DNA of 64,000 bases from Glaciecola sp. (GCA_018623155.1 JAAZVZ010000007.1:55109-119108); one strand, 5' to 3'; counted from the first letter of the stretch, positions 17,444-27,403 are shown. Notes: generated from the sequence alone by a model not told the origin. A program made the numbers and translations.

Positions 17444-20161
17444 TTAAGTGTTAGACTTAACAATCTCCCGTAACACCATTGGCAAGATCCCTTTGTGACG
17501 AATTTGCTCTAATTCCGAAGACGTATCCACTCGTGAACTTAAGGTCAGATTTTGTTTGGTGCCGTTTGCTCGATGGATCGTTAATTCGACGGAGCCACGA
17601 GGTGCGAGTTGTTCAATACCCTGCAAATCAAAGGTTTCAGAGCCATCTAAATTGAGTGAAGCCAGCGAGACCTCAGCAGGCAGTTGCAACGGCAAAATCC
17701 CCATACCCACTAAATTAGACTTGTGGATCCGCTCAAAACTTTCTGCAATGATCGCTTTGACGCCTAACAATGCAGGACCTTTTGCAGCCCAGTCACGAGA
17801 TGATCCCGTGCCATATAATTTGCCACCAAACACGACCGTGGGTGTATGGGTAGCGCGATATTTGGCAGCCGCATCATAAATGGACATTTGCTCTGGGCTA
17901 TGGTCCGAGTCAAAGTAGTGTGTGACCGCACCAGTCGATCCCGGCACCATTAAGTTTCGCGCTTTCACATTGCCAAAAATACTCCGGAGCATTACATGGT
18001 GATTGCCTCGGCGAGCTCCGAGTGACGTCAGGTCATTTTCGGCCACTCCTTGTGCCATAAGATATTGTCCTGGTGGTGAATCGGCTCTAATACGCGAGAC
18101 CGGAGAAATATGGTCGGTGGTGGTATTATCATCGCACATGACAAGCATCCGGGCGTCATGGATATTGGTCAGAGCATCATCTGGTGTCTCTAATGAAAAT
18201 CCGTCAAAAAACGAGATTTCTTGGATATAAGTGGATTGTTCGTCCCATTTATACACAGGCCCTTGTGGCGCTTGCAATGATTGCCATGTCTGTGGACCGG
18301 ACAGCGCATTTTCATAGGTTTGTCGAAATGCTTGAGGATCAAGGCATTGCTTAAGTGTGTCTTGGATTTCTTGATTAGAAGGCCAGATGTCTTTGAGATA
18401 TACATCGTTGCCTTGTGCATCTTTTCCTAATGGATCTGAACTTGGGTCAATGCAGACCGTGCCCGCTAATGCCATTGCAACCACCAGTGGCGGTGACATC
18501 AAGAAGTTTGCATCCACATCGGGATGTACTCGTCCTTCAAAATTGCGATTACCTGATAATACGGATGCCGCAATGATGTCATGTTCTTGTAACGCCTTTT
18601 CAATGCTGGGTGCTAATGGCCCTGAGTTACCCACACATGTCGTACAGCCGTAGCCAGCGGTATGAAAACCCAATGCATCGAGGTGTTGCTGCAAGCCAGC
18701 TTTGGTCAGATAGTCAGTTGCCACGGGGGATCCCGGAGCAAGGGATGTTTTGATGCCAGCAGGAACTTTCATACCCAGTTCATTGGCTTTTTTGGCGACT
18801 AAGCCCGCCGCAACCAGCACGCTGGGGTTCGAGGTATTGGTACACGCAGTGATGGCGGCAATCACAATATCTCCGTCTTGTAATGTCCGAGGAGTTTGCG
18901 CAGTAAACACCCCAGCCGCATCGGCTTGCATCGGGGTGACCTGAGCCGTTTCTGCAGAGCGATTGGGTTCGTTTGCACTGGTTGCGAAGACCTTTCCGAT
19001 TTGCGAAAGCGGGTGACGGTCTTGAGGTTTTTTGGGTCCGGCGACCGAAGGCTCAACAGTTGATAAGTCCAAATATAGGGTATCAGTGTATTCAGGGAGA
19101 GGTTGCTCAGGTGACCAGGTCATCTGTTGTGCACGATGAAAATCCAAAGGCAAATCACCATCTCGACCGGTCGTACGAAGATATTCTGCAGACACCTCAT
19201 CGAATGGGAAAAAGCCCATCGTCGCACCGTATTCTGGCGCCATATTGGCGATAGTCGCTCGATCTGGCAAGGATAAACTCGCAGATCCCTCACCAATGAA
19301 TTCGACAAATTTGCCCACCACGCCGGCTGGGTATTTGCGGAGCATCTCGGTGATGGTTAACACCAAGTCTGTGGCCGTGACACCTTCTTGCAGTTGCCCT
19401 GTTAAGACCACGCCCACGACTTCTGGCGCGAGCATTTGCATCGGTTGACCTAGCATAGAAGCACCCGCTTCAATGCCGCCTACGCCCCAGCCAACTATAC
19501 CCAATGCGTTTGCCATTGGAGTGTGGCTGTCCATGCCAATGAGCGTATCAGGTACTAATAAATTGTCCATTTCCAGATACCCTTGCGCCAAATACTCCAA
19601 GTTTACCTGATGTACGATACCGGTTTGAGGTGGAATGATCCGAATGGTATCAAACGCTTGCGCTCCCCATTTTAAAAAGGAGTAACGTTCTACATTTCGA
19701 GCGGCCTCAAGCTCACCGTTAATGCGAAGTGAGGATGGACTGCCAGTATTATCCATAGTGACGGTATGGTCGATCACTAAATCGGCGCGCACCAGAGGTT
19801 CGATAATCGTTGGATCTAAGCCCATCCGTTGAACTGCAGAACGCATCGCAGCAAAGTCGACAATCGCAGGTGTTCCGCTCAGGTCATGCATAATGACGCG
19901 TCCGGCGGCAAATGGTATTTCTACAGGGGTTGTGCCTTTGTGCTCGGGCCACTGCCCCAATGCCTCAAGTTGTTCAACAGTCACGCCGTTTTTTCCAATG
20001 TTTCGCGCAATCCCTTCTAAAATAGGACGTAACGAAAAAGGCAGCCGTTCTAACTCGATCCCAAGCGCTGCTGCAGTGGTGGGCAAGCTATGATAAGAAT
20101 GCGTTGTATCGTGTAATGTTTTGACTGATTGTGCAGGGGAAAAAGCCGTAGAACTCGACAT
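17444..20161 (-). CDS. acnA: Aconitate hydratase AcnA
   Basis: A 905-residue [4Fe-4S] aconitase converting citrate to isocitrate in the TCA cycle. Cluster cysteines are in ITACTNTSNPSV and GYGCTTCVGNSGPL. The swivel domain holds YGTGSSRDWAAKGP, and SNLVGMGILPLQ is near the C-terminus. I start at MSSSTAFSPA because AAGGCG lies about 8 nt upstream; the frame runs 24 codons further without a ribosome site. Two operator-like palindromes precede it. Length matches the AcnA branch. It has its own promoter region, separate from the upstream hypothetical gene. Confidence 0.95.
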   Translation of the reverse strand: MSSSTAFSPAQSVKTLHDTTHSYHSLPTTAAALGIELERLPFSLRPILEGIARNIGKNGVTVEQLEALGQWPEHKGTTPVEIPFAAGRVIMHDLSGTPAIVDFAAMRSAVQRMGLDPTIIEPLVRADLVIDHTVTMDNTGSPSSLRINGELEAARNVERYSFLKWGAQAFDTIRIIPPQTGIVHQVNLEYLAQGYLEMDNLLVPDTLIGMDSHTPMANALGIVGWGVGGIEAGASMLGQPMQMLAPEVVGVVLTGQLQEGVTATDLVLTITEMLRKYPAGVVGKFVEFIGEGSASLSLPDRATIANMAPEYGATMGFFPFDEVSAEYLRTTGRDGDLPLDFHRAQQMTWSPEQPLPEYTDTLYLDLSTVEPSVAGPKKPQDRHPLSQIGKVFATSANEPNRSAETAQVTPMQADAAGVFTAQTPRTLQDGDIVIAAITACTNTSNPSVLVAAGLVAKKANELGMKVPAGIKTSLAPGSPVATDYLTKAGLQQHLDALGFHTAGYGCTTCVGNSGPLAPSIEKALQEHDIIAASVLSGNRNFEGRVHPDVDANFLMSPPLVVAMALAGTVCIDPSSDPLGKDAQGNDVYLKDIWPSNQEIQDTLKQCLDPQAFRQTYENALSGPQTWQSLQAPQGPVYKWDEQSTYIQEISFFDGFSLETPDDALTNIHDARMLVMCDDNTTTDHISPVSRIRADSPPGQYLMAQGVAENDLTSLGARRGNHHVMLRSIFGNVKARNLMVPGSTGAVTHYFDSDHSPEQMSIYDAAAKYRATHTPTVVFGGKLYGTGSSRDWAAKGPALLGVKAIIAESFERIHKSNLVGMGILPLQLPAEVSLASLNLDGSETFDLQGIEQLAPRGSVELTIHRANGTKQNLTLSSRVDTSSELEQIRHKGILPMVLREIVKSNT

Positions 20162-20191
20162 GAATGAGCGCCTTGTATAAAAATAAAACGG

Positions 20192-20269
20192 ATTATTGTC
20201 GACAATAATAGTCTCATTCAGCGTGGATGCCAACTAGATTAAAGTATTAAGGTTTTTATTGTCGACATT
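20192..20269. promoter_or_regulatory. Paired palindromic operators upstream of acnA
   Basis: An 18-bp perfect palindrome (20192-20209, core ATTGTCGACAAT) and a second copy with one mismatch (20258-20269, ATTGTCGACATT) lie 63 bp apart centre to centre, six helical turns. The proximal one is about 30 bp before the acnA start. TTGTCGACAA resembles operators of GntR-type regulators of carboxylate metabolism. The regulator itself is not in the window. Confidence 0.7.
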
Positions 20270-20279
20270 GTCTTGTATT

Positions 20280-20975
20280 TTATCTATGTCGTCGAATACC
20301 CAAATTCATCGCTTGCACACTATCACCGGATTCAAATTGGATCGGACATTGCAAAATCATCATTTGGCTCCAGATAAAACGCAGTTGATGAGCTTGTGAT
20401 GTTTGCCAAAAACGTTCGGTTTTCTGAATAAACGCCTTAACGATATCGATATGCCCGTCTTTATAAAGGTGTCTCACAAGAGAAAAATCTGGTCCAAAGG
20501 CGCTCAATAGCATAGAGTTGTTGATATTTAGCGAGGCCATGAGTGAAACTCGTGCGGTATCGATATCGCCTTTCCGATAACTTATCCACGCTCTTGCCAT
20601 ATTGATGGCGTGGTTCTCAGTGCTGAATTCGTCTAACACGAGCCCAGCAATGCGTTGTTCCATACTCAAGCTATCTGAGTACGCAAGCAGGTCATTGATT
20701 TTTTGCTGAACGGTTGCTATCGGATCGACTTGGGCGCTGTAAGTGAGATGCCTGGTCAGTGCGCTGATGATTGAGAACCTAGACGATTCAGTGGTGACGA
20801 GATGCTCATATTCATTCAAGGTTTGGTCGTACATGCGCTGATTATTTTGGGCAAAAAAAGCAAAGCGTTTATCTATGTAAGCTTGATACTTAGGATCTTG
20901 GCATCCGTTTGGATACACCGCATATGATTGGGTAGAAATGATCGCTAAAAATAAAAGTAGCAAGCGGAACGTCAT
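20280..20975 (-). CDS. Secreted hypothetical protein
   Basis: A 231-residue protein with a clear signal peptide (RLLLLFLAIISTQSYA, cleavage before VYPNGCQ). The mature part is helical and polar with TPR-like spacing (AWISYRKGDIDTARVSLMASL), but no family is recognised. It is probably periplasmic. It lies upstream of acnA on the same strand, with the acnA operators between them, so it is probably a separate transcription unit. Confidence 0.55.
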   Translation of the reverse strand: MTFRLLLLFLAIISTQSYAVYPNGCQDPKYQAYIDKRFAFFAQNNQRMYDQTLNEYEHLVTTESSRFSIISALTRHLTYSAQVDPIATVQQKINDLLAYSDSLSMEQRIAGLVLDEFSTENHAINMARAWISYRKGDIDTARVSLMASLNINNSMLLSAFGPDFSLVRHLYKDGHIDIVKAFIQKTERFWQTSQAHQLRFIWSQMMILQCPIQFESGDSVQAMNLGIRRHR

Positions 20976-21114
20976 GAGAGTGTGATTTAGGCAGTGAATT
21001 CAAATTATATACACATTTAAACGAGCACAGCTTTGATTTGGCTCAATTTTACATGCTTAAACCATTATGCTAATTTCGATTACATCGTATTCGTTGCAGC
21101 GTAAAGTGAGTTAG

Positions 21115-21552
21115 ATGGAAGACTTGGTAATGTTAATCGATCGTGCAACCTCTCTAGGATTAATTTTTGCAGGGATCTTGTTCTTAGCTGGACTGCTTAC
21201 CGGTATCTGGAAATTTCAACAAATGATGGCATCTTCAGATGGGCTAGCTCATCGGTACGTCGATATTGCCCATCGTGCGGCACTTACATACAGTTTTGCT
21301 TGTATTTTATTATCGGTCTTTTCGTTTATTTCCCAACTCGATGAACACATCGAGTTTTATGCAATGCTCGCGCTAGTGTCTTATTTTTCCATTGCGGTAA
21401 TGAGTTATATTGCAGAAGGTGTCAAGCAAAAAACAGACAACGTCATGGCAGCAAAATCGCCCTTTATCTCTGCTTTTATGGTGACACTCATCGTGGCTGA
21501 GGTGAGCGGATTTATGGTGCTTTTTTATGGCTTGATAAGGGCACTGATTTAA
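21115..21552 (+). CDS. Four-helix inner-membrane protein
   Basis: A 145-residue protein with four hydrophobic segments: about 13-31 (GLIFAGILFLAGLLTGIW), 55-72, 80-100 and 120-142. A short polar loop QLDEHIEF links segments 2 and 3. No enzyme or transporter signature is visible. The first ATG has a GTGAG-like ribosome site; a second Met six codons later is possible. It stands alone, divergent from the secreted hypothetical gene and about 140 bp before the laminarinase gene. Confidence 0.6.
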   Translation: MEDLVMLIDRATSLGLIFAGILFLAGLLTGIWKFQQMMASSDGLAHRYVDIAHRAALTYSFACILLSVFSFISQLDEHIEFYAMLALVSYFSIAVMSYIAEGVKQKTDNVMAAKSPFISAFMVTLIVAEVSGFMVLFYGLIRALI

Positions 21553-21623
21553 TGAAATTACGTGCGGCCTGTTTATTTACACTTTATTTGCAGTTTAGAA
21601 ATGGTTTATTTACAATGTGAGAG

Positions 21624-21637
21624 TGTAAGCGCTTTCA
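21624..21637. promoter_or_regulatory. LacI-type operator upstream of GH81 laminarinase
   Basis: TGTAAGCGCTTTCA is a 14-bp dyad with the AAGCGCTT core typical of LacI-family operators and a single mismatch between its arms. It lies about 50 bp before the laminarinase start, where a repressor could block transcription until a glucan signal is present. No LacI gene is in the window. Confidence 0.55.
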
Positions 21638-21688
21638 TCATCTTTGTTTGTAAGCAACTTTCAATCTAATGCAAATAAAGAGATATGT

Positions 21689-24600
21689 ATGAAAGGCATT
21701 CTAAAGCGAGCTTTAGCGTTTAATTCTATTTTGGTACTTTCAGCTTGTGGAGGAGGCGGTGGTTCAGCGTCCCCTACGCCTCCGTCTACACCTCCTCCAG
21801 CACCTGCGGATACCACAGCTCCGGTAATCAGTCTCAATGGCGATGCCATTGTCAATCTTACTTTGGGTGATGCCTATACCGATGCGGGTGCAAGTGCCAC
21901 GGACAATGTGGATGGCACGGTGAATGTGAGCGTGACAAATTCATACACCGATGCAGTGGGTACGTATACGATTACCTACACCGCAACCGATAATGCTGGG
22001 AACCAAAGTCAGTTAACTCGAACCGTAATAGTCAGTGCTGCAACACCTCCGCCGTCTCCGCCTGAAACGCCTTCACAACCCAATAATGGGCAAACTGAGT
22101 TTGTGGTTCTGCGCGATGCAACGCCAGACTCAAGATGGGACCGTGGTATACAAGCTTTTGATCAAGCTTTGGGCTACTCTGATTGTGATAATAACACCGT
22201 CATGTGTGCTTCATTGGAATGGGAAACGGTTACTGACACCGAGCGAGGTGATGTCCTGCAAGTTACGCATACCAATGGCGCACAACTTGCTGGTTTATTT
22301 ATCGGCGCCAGTTCTGGATTGGATTTTAGTGCCTTTGCAGAAGGCTCGATTAATTTTGATATTAAGGTGATCTCAGGAGATCCCAATATCACGTTCAAAT
22401 TAGATTGCATCTATCCGTGTACATCTGGAGATGTGCCTCTTGGGGCTCAGCCAGTTGGAGAATGGGTCACGATTTCGTATCCTCTAGCGCAACTCCAAGC
22501 CAGTAACCTCAATCTCGGTGCCATCAATACGGGGATTGTGATTTGGGCATCACAATATGTCGACACCGTGTTTGCCATTGATAATGTGTATTTTTCAACC
22601 AGTGCAGAGAACGCCGTTGTCCCTGAACCCAACCCCTCTCCAGAAGGTCCGGGCTTTACTGATTTTACGGCACTGAACTTTGGTGCCGGTCATGTTTCGG
22701 ACACCATCAACCCTGCTAGTTACCGCTGCGTGGTAGATTATGGTAATTGGATTTTTAATGCCGGTGTGGTTGAGCCAGCTATCGCGGGGTGTGATGCAGA
22801 TACTCGGATCCCACAAGGTTCGCCAACGCCTCTATTTCCTCATGTCAGTGGCCCTGCAGCTGAACAACCCCTCGCGAGTGGACGTTGGTGGGGCTCTGTG
22901 TCGTTCTTAGGAGAAATGGAAATCGGCAATCCGAATGCCGCAGCCTATATCACACCGGATCCGATCACCGCTCGGATCACCAATAAAGGTGTGCGTATGA
23001 TGGGCTTACCCAGTGGTGTCCGTGTACTGGGTAATGACTTTCTTTACCAGATCCCCGATCCTTTCAGCGAGGTAATGGATGGCATGGCCGTTGCAAATTC
23101 GCAATACACTAACCTTGACGCATCGCTATACGACTTCTCCGATGGTTCGGTTACAGTATTATGGCGCAGTGGTTCAGTTGATGTGATGAGAGCGACATTT
23201 GTTCATGGTTCACCTTATGTGTATTTTGATGTGTTAGCTGGGGAGATGCTGTTACGCACTTTGCGATCAGATGGTGGAGAAAAAGGCACTTTTTACGAGC
23301 AAAATAATAGTTTAGGTGTGTGGACCAACGTTGCCGGAAGTGCCAATTACTTCCTAGTAACAGGGGATGCAGGCACTAGCTTCAGCAATATCGAGAGTAA
23401 CGAAATTCGAGTCAGTACCAATACGGGTGGAGTCACAGTGGCCTTGTTACCGACTTCGACAAATCCAAGTAATGCAATGGTCAATGACCATCTCCAGTTA
23501 TCGCGAAATGTTGTAAAGGATGTGCATATTTCATATTCGGTCGACCATACACAGCAACAAGTGACAGTCACCCACCGCTATATGAACGCTGATGAGCAAG
23601 CTGTGACAACCATGACTGGGATGCAACCTTTACATTGGAAACACAGTGCTAGTTCAACCCCTGCATACAGTCGACGCAGCGCTCGGGGTGTCACGCAATT
23701 CCATATCGGCAGCGAGTTTTCATATGATTTACCCTTCGTAGGGGTATTACCGACCTTACCGGCGATGAGCAGTGACTTGGAACTGGCCACTGCGACCTCA
23801 CACATTAACGACTTTATTGCATTGGGTGAAGACCAATGGAATGCTGGACGCGAAGACGCGTATTGGTCAGGCAAAAATTACGGAAAAGTCGCAGAACTCA
23901 TTGCCATGGCAGACGAGTTGGACTTGCACGCACAACGAGATCAGTTATTAGCTTGGTTAAAAGCGGAATTAACCGATTGGTTCACGGCCAGCTCAGATAA
24001 TGGTTTAGATGAAGTGCAATACTTTGCCTACGATTCGACATGGGATACGTTGTTTGCGATGGAAGAATCGTTTGCTTCTCATCAACAACTTAATGATCAC
24101 CACTTTCATTATGGCTATCTGGTTCGCGCGGCGGCAGAGGTGTGTCGCTTTGATGCACAATGGTGTAGCGCAACCCAGTATGGTCCAATGATCGAGCTGT
24201 TGATCCGAGATTATGCGGGAGGGCGCAACGATGACATGTTCCCTTATTTGCGTCATTTTGACCCAGCTAATGGGTTTTCTTGGGCGTCTGGTCGCGTAAA
24301 TTTTGTCCGTGGCAACAATAATGAGTCGACATCTGAAGCGGCGAACTCTTACGGTGCGATGATTTTGTACGGCATGCTGACTGGCAATGATGAGATCCGT
24401 GATCGCGGAATTTATTTGCACGCCTCGACTGCGGCGGCATACTGGCAATACTGGAATAATATTGATGGTTGGCGTGAGCCGAATGATCCACAACAGGATA
24501 ATTTTCCAAGTGGTTATGAGCGGATTACGACCTCTATTATTTGGGGCGATGGTGCGGTCTTCTCGACGTGGTTTTCACCTGCGTTTGCACACATTTTAGG

Positions 24601-25051
24601 GATCCAAGGCTTACCATCCAATACCTTGAGTTTGCATATTGGCCAATACCCTGATTACTTGGCAGAGTATGTCACATTGGGTTTGAGTGAATCGAGTAAT
24701 AATCTTCCGTCTGGATTGATCCCAGACCAATGGCGCGATATTTGGTGGAAGATTTGGTCAATGACGGATGCAGACAGTGCATTTACAGACTATCTCAGCA
24801 TGTCTAATTATACCCCTGAGGCGGGTGAAACCAAAGCGCATACCTACTATTGGATCAAACAATGGCAAACACTTGGCCAGATGCAAGACGATGGCATCAC
24901 TGCGGATTATCCCAGTGCAATGGTATTTGAGAACCAAGGCGTCAAACATTATGTGGTGTACAACTTTTCAGATGCGCCATTAACGGTCAATTTTAGCAAT
25001 GGTGTGACGGTCAATGCCGTAGCTAACGATTTTACTGTGCTAAGTCTTTAG
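21689..25051 (+). CDS. Surface lipoprotein GH81 endo-1,3-beta-glucanase (laminarinase)
   Basis: A 1120-residue lipoprotein. The lipobox LSAC (C20) is followed by a GGGGGS/Pro linker, one Ig-like domain (about 40-115, APVISLNGDAIVNL...TYTATDNAGNQSQ), an ExoP-like carbohydrate-binding domain (about 135-305) and a GH81 catalytic module. Catalytic candidates are D803 in DHHFHYGY and E879/E883 in NESTSEA, spaced as the Asp and Glu pair of characterised GH81 enzymes. It should cut laminarin or other beta-1,3-glucans at the cell surface. The start at 21689 has AAGAGA upstream; the longer frame from 21644 would hide the signal peptide. It overlaps the convergent CbiX-like gene by 4 bp. Confidence 0.92.
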   Translation: MKGILKRALAFNSILVLSACGGGGGSASPTPPSTPPPAPADTTAPVISLNGDAIVNLTLGDAYTDAGASATDNVDGTVNVSVTNSYTDAVGTYTITYTATDNAGNQSQLTRTVIVSAATPPPSPPETPSQPNNGQTEFVVLRDATPDSRWDRGIQAFDQALGYSDCDNNTVMCASLEWETVTDTERGDVLQVTHTNGAQLAGLFIGASSGLDFSAFAEGSINFDIKVISGDPNITFKLDCIYPCTSGDVPLGAQPVGEWVTISYPLAQLQASNLNLGAINTGIVIWASQYVDTVFAIDNVYFSTSAENAVVPEPNPSPEGPGFTDFTALNFGAGHVSDTINPASYRCVVDYGNWIFNAGVVEPAIAGCDADTRIPQGSPTPLFPHVSGPAAEQPLASGRWWGSVSFLGEMEIGNPNAAAYITPDPITARITNKGVRMMGLPSGVRVLGNDFLYQIPDPFSEVMDGMAVANSQYTNLDASLYDFSDGSVTVLWRSGSVDVMRATFVHGSPYVYFDVLAGEMLLRTLRSDGGEKGTFYEQNNSLGVWTNVAGSANYFLVTGDAGTSFSNIESNEIRVSTNTGGVTVALLPTSTNPSNAMVNDHLQLSRNVVKDVHISYSVDHTQQQVTVTHRYMNADEQAVTTMTGMQPLHWKHSASSTPAYSRRSARGVTQFHIGSEFSYDLPFVGVLPTLPAMSSDLELATATSHINDFIALGEDQWNAGREDAYWSGKNYGKVAELIAMADELDLHAQRDQLLAWLKAELTDWFTASSDNGLDEVQYFAYDSTWDTLFAMEESFASHQQLNDHHFHYGYLVRAAAEVCRFDAQWCSATQYGPMIELLIRDYAGGRNDDMFPYLRHFDPANGFSWASGRVNFVRGNNNESTSEAANSYGAMILYGMLTGNDEIRDRGIYLHASTAAAYWQYWNNIDGWREPNDPQQDNFPSGYERITTSIIWGDGAVFSTWFSPAFAHILGIQGLPSNTLSLHIGQYPDYLAEYVTLGLSESSNNLPSGLIPDQWRDIWWKIWSMTDADSAFTDYLSMSNYTPEAGETKAHTYYWIKQWQTLGQMQDDGITADYPSAMVFENQGVKHYVVYNFSDAPLTVNFSNGVTVNAVANDFTVLSL

Positions 25052-26229
25052 CGAGGTTTGTCGCGCCAGACGAGTGATTGGTGATTAAGTTGATGAATAT
25101 CGACACGTCCAGCGATGATGTCAATACACAACTTTACAGCTTGCTGTGCTTGTTGTGTACTCATGTGTAGATAGGCTGGTTTTTTGATGGTGCTGTACCA
25201 GAGCCCGTCACAGATAGTATCTAATACAATCCGCTGAAAGCAGTGATCTTCACTGACAGGCCAATCACATGTCGGGCGCTGTGAGAGCGCAGGAAGAGTC
25301 ACTTGGGTCAAATGCAGATACTGTGTGATATGCCTCTCTTGGGTGTCCGAAGGCGAGTACACCGCCAATAGTCTGTCTCGTAAAATGACACTCAATAATG
25401 GATGCTCAGATAGCAAGGGAGTGATTAACAATTCTTCAAACACCTCTCTAGAGACTATGTCTTGACAAATTTCGGCAACATCACCTCCCTCACCTGCATG
25501 CCGTCCGGGTAGCAAAAATAACATAGCAGCGATGCCCCTTTTGTTATGGGAGGTCTTTGGCTGAATATGTTCTAGGAGAGGTTCATTAAATGCGTATTCT
25601 TCGCCCTCGCGTCGCTCCATAGATGACGCAATCACATCAAAATGCTGTGTGGCACTACGAGATGCGCAACGCTGAGTGAGCTGTGTAGCAATTGCGTTGC
25701 GTACGGTGTTCACAACTTTGGCGGGAGATCCATGATCGACCATCGCTATCGTACTGTTAGACGGATGGGGTCCTGTTGTCAAAATGTGGTCATAAAGAAT
25801 ACTTGCAAGGCGCTCGTCAGGCTGCATTGGGTCGTTACCACACAGAGTATCCGCAACTGTCACGTCTAACTCGGGGTGGTCTGCTTTGACTTCTGCAATG
25901 ACTTTGGGGAGGTACTCGGTGATCGCTAAACTCGGTCCGATAAAGGCCGGAATAATAATGACATGGTGTTCATTGCGTTCAGCACAAAGCACGAGCCGTT
26001 GGCGGACAATCAAGGCAGGTTCACCATCAAGCGCATCCGGAGGGATCTTATGCGAGTGAAGCAGGCTGACGCCTTCAACCGGCATTCCGATTAACCCACT
26101 TAACTCAGTAGCTAACTGCCGCAGCCCAAACACAGCTTGCGCGCGACGCGACCCGTTATCGACTAAGAGTATGGCTGGGCTAGGGACTGTCTCGAGTGGA
26201 CTATGTTCAAATAAACTAGGCTGTGTCAT
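25048..26229 (-). CDS. Two-domain CbiX/SirB-like sirohydrochlorin chelatase family protein
   Basis: A 393-residue cytoplasmic protein with two chelatase-fold halves, marked by LLVDNGSRRAQAVFGL (about 20-35) and MVDHGSPAKVVNTVRN (about 160-175). The SR/HGS phosphate-type loops and HHVIIIPAFIGPS fit the CbiX/SirB class that inserts Co2+ or Fe2+ into sirohydrochlorin. A C-terminal extension of about 120 residues is not recognised. No other cobalamin or sirohaem gene is nearby, so the actual metal and substrate are uncertain. Confidence 0.75.
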   Translation of the reverse strand: MTQPSLFEHSPLETVPSPAILLVDNGSRRAQAVFGLRQLATELSGLIGMPVEGVSLLHSHKIPPDALDGEPALIVRQRLVLCAERNEHHVIIIPAFIGPSLAITEYLPKVIAEVKADHPELDVTVADTLCGNDPMQPDERLASILYDHILTTGPHPSNSTIAMVDHGSPAKVVNTVRNAIATQLTQRCASRSATQHFDVIASSMERREGEEYAFNEPLLEHIQPKTSHNKRGIAAMLFLLPGRHAGEGGDVAEICQDIVSREVFEELLITPLLSEHPLLSVILRDRLLAVYSPSDTQERHITQYLHLTQVTLPALSQRPTCDWPVSEDHCFQRIVLDTICDGLWYSTIKKPAYLHMSTQQAQQAVKLCIDIIAGRVDIHQLNHQSLVWRDKPR

Positions 26230-26339
26230 TGTGATTCATTCGCATCATAGATTGAGGAGATAAAAACCGATACTGGGAAAACGCAGTATAAAAGTCGAGC
26301 ATACCAAAAAGCTAATCATAATACGTATAAGAGGTAAAA

Positions 26340-26735
26340 ATGGTGCAACCTTTTGCGCAATTCGAACGTGATACTTTTCCGCTGATTACGGTTAGATTTA
26401 CCAGCGCGAAAGCAACCGCTTCAAATTTTAACGAATATCTAGATGGATTGCTTGCCAATTACGAGCGCGAAGCGCCATTTGTGTTGATTTTTGATGCAAC
26501 GACTGCGCTCCCTCTCAATCCTATTTATCAAAAAAAACAGGCAGATTGGATGCAGGTGCATGAAGCCTTAATTGTGAAATATTGTCGTGGCAGTGCCTTT
26601 ATTATACCAAGCGTGATTATGCGCAATGCACTTAAAATGATCTTCGCAATCAGTCGCAACCCTGTGCCGTTTCAGGTTTTTTCAACAGAAGCCGAAGCGC
26701 GTGCATGGGCGAACAGCATGATGGCATCATCTTAA
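26340..26735 (+). CDS. SpoIIAA/STAS-like hypothetical protein
   Basis: A 131-residue soluble protein with alternating strands and helices. FVLIFDATTALPLNPIYQKKQADW and VFSTEAEARAWANSM resemble the SpoIIAA-like/STAS fold, whose C-terminal helix carries an EEAxxWA motif. There is no signal peptide and no catalytic residues are apparent. GAGGT lies about 6 nt before the ATG. It stands alone, divergent from the CbiX-like gene, and ends convergent with the SOUL gene (4-bp overlap). The function is unknown. Confidence 0.6.
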   Translation: MVQPFAQFERDTFPLITVRFTSAKATASNFNEYLDGLLANYEREAPFVLIFDATTALPLNPIYQKKQADWMQVHEALIVKYCRGSAFIIPSVIMRNALKMIFAISRNPVPFQVFSTEAEARAWANSMMASS

Positions 26736-27403
26736 TTGTATTCTACCTGTATCATGACCTCATTACGCCGATTCCAAGGCAAAGTAAAGGGCGAATCATA
26801 GCCCATGTAACTGATACCACTTTGTGTTTCGATACCAGCTTGTGCCAATGCGCTGATTAATGTTTGCGTCTGTTTATTACGCGCGCTGTCAGTGGCTCTT
26901 CCGCTAAAACTGATCACTGCCACCGTGCGCTCGGGCACGGGAATGAGTTCGACGCGTGGGTCTGTTGGTTTTGGAGCGGTCTCGAAACTATACATGCTGG
27001 GCAAAAAGAACCGCATTTGATTGTTTTGCATTTCAACCGGTGAGGTCATAGCGATTTTGGCAGAGATTGTATCAACGCTTCCCATTTCGACAGGTGATGT
27101 CATGGCCACTTTGGAACGAACGCTATTTTCCCCTGAAATGTAATTAAATAAAATACGAAATGCACTGTTATCGCTATCTCCACCGGCTTGAACGGCGACG
27201 GCTGCAGGGTAGTGGCGAATCTCGATATTCTTATCGATTTTCTTGAGAACGGTGTAAGGTATGGTTTCAGTGTTTTTATAATAGACAGGCGCGGTTGTTT
27301 CATTTTCTGTTGCCTTTGCTGGGTTAAAAACCAGCATAAAAAGCGAAGCTAACATAACGATTCCTGTAGATGTTTGGATAAAGCCGAGTTTTGTCATGGT
27401 CAT
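26732..27403 (-). CDS. SOUL haem-binding family protein, exported
   Basis: A 223-residue protein of the SOUL/HBP family. After a signal peptide (GIVMLASLFMLVFNPAKA) it shows YTVLKKIDKNIEIRHYPAAVAVQ, repeated KVAMTSPVEM blocks, RFFLPSMYSFETAPKPTDPRV and a C-terminal LPWNRRNEVMIQVEYN, all SOUL hallmarks. These proteins bind haem or related tetrapyrroles. I chose the start MTMTKLGF because it exposes the signal peptide; the frame continues 32 codons upstream. It ends convergent with the STAS-like gene. Confidence 0.88.
   Translation of the reverse strand: MTMTKLGFIQTSTGIVMLASLFMLVFNPAKATENETTAPVYYKNTETIPYTVLKKIDKNIEIRHYPAAVAVQAGGDSDNSAFRILFNYISGENSVRSKVAMTSPVEMGSVDTISAKIAMTSPVEMQNNQMRFFLPSMYSFETAPKPTDPRVELIPVPERTVAVISFSGRATDSARNKQTQTLISALAQAGIETQSGISYMGYDSPFTLPWNRRNEVMIQVEYN

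Noticed and set aside
24005..24493. 162-codon minus-strand frame inside the laminarinase
   Set aside because: It is antisense to the catalytic GH81 module, which is strongly supported, and has no family-like content.
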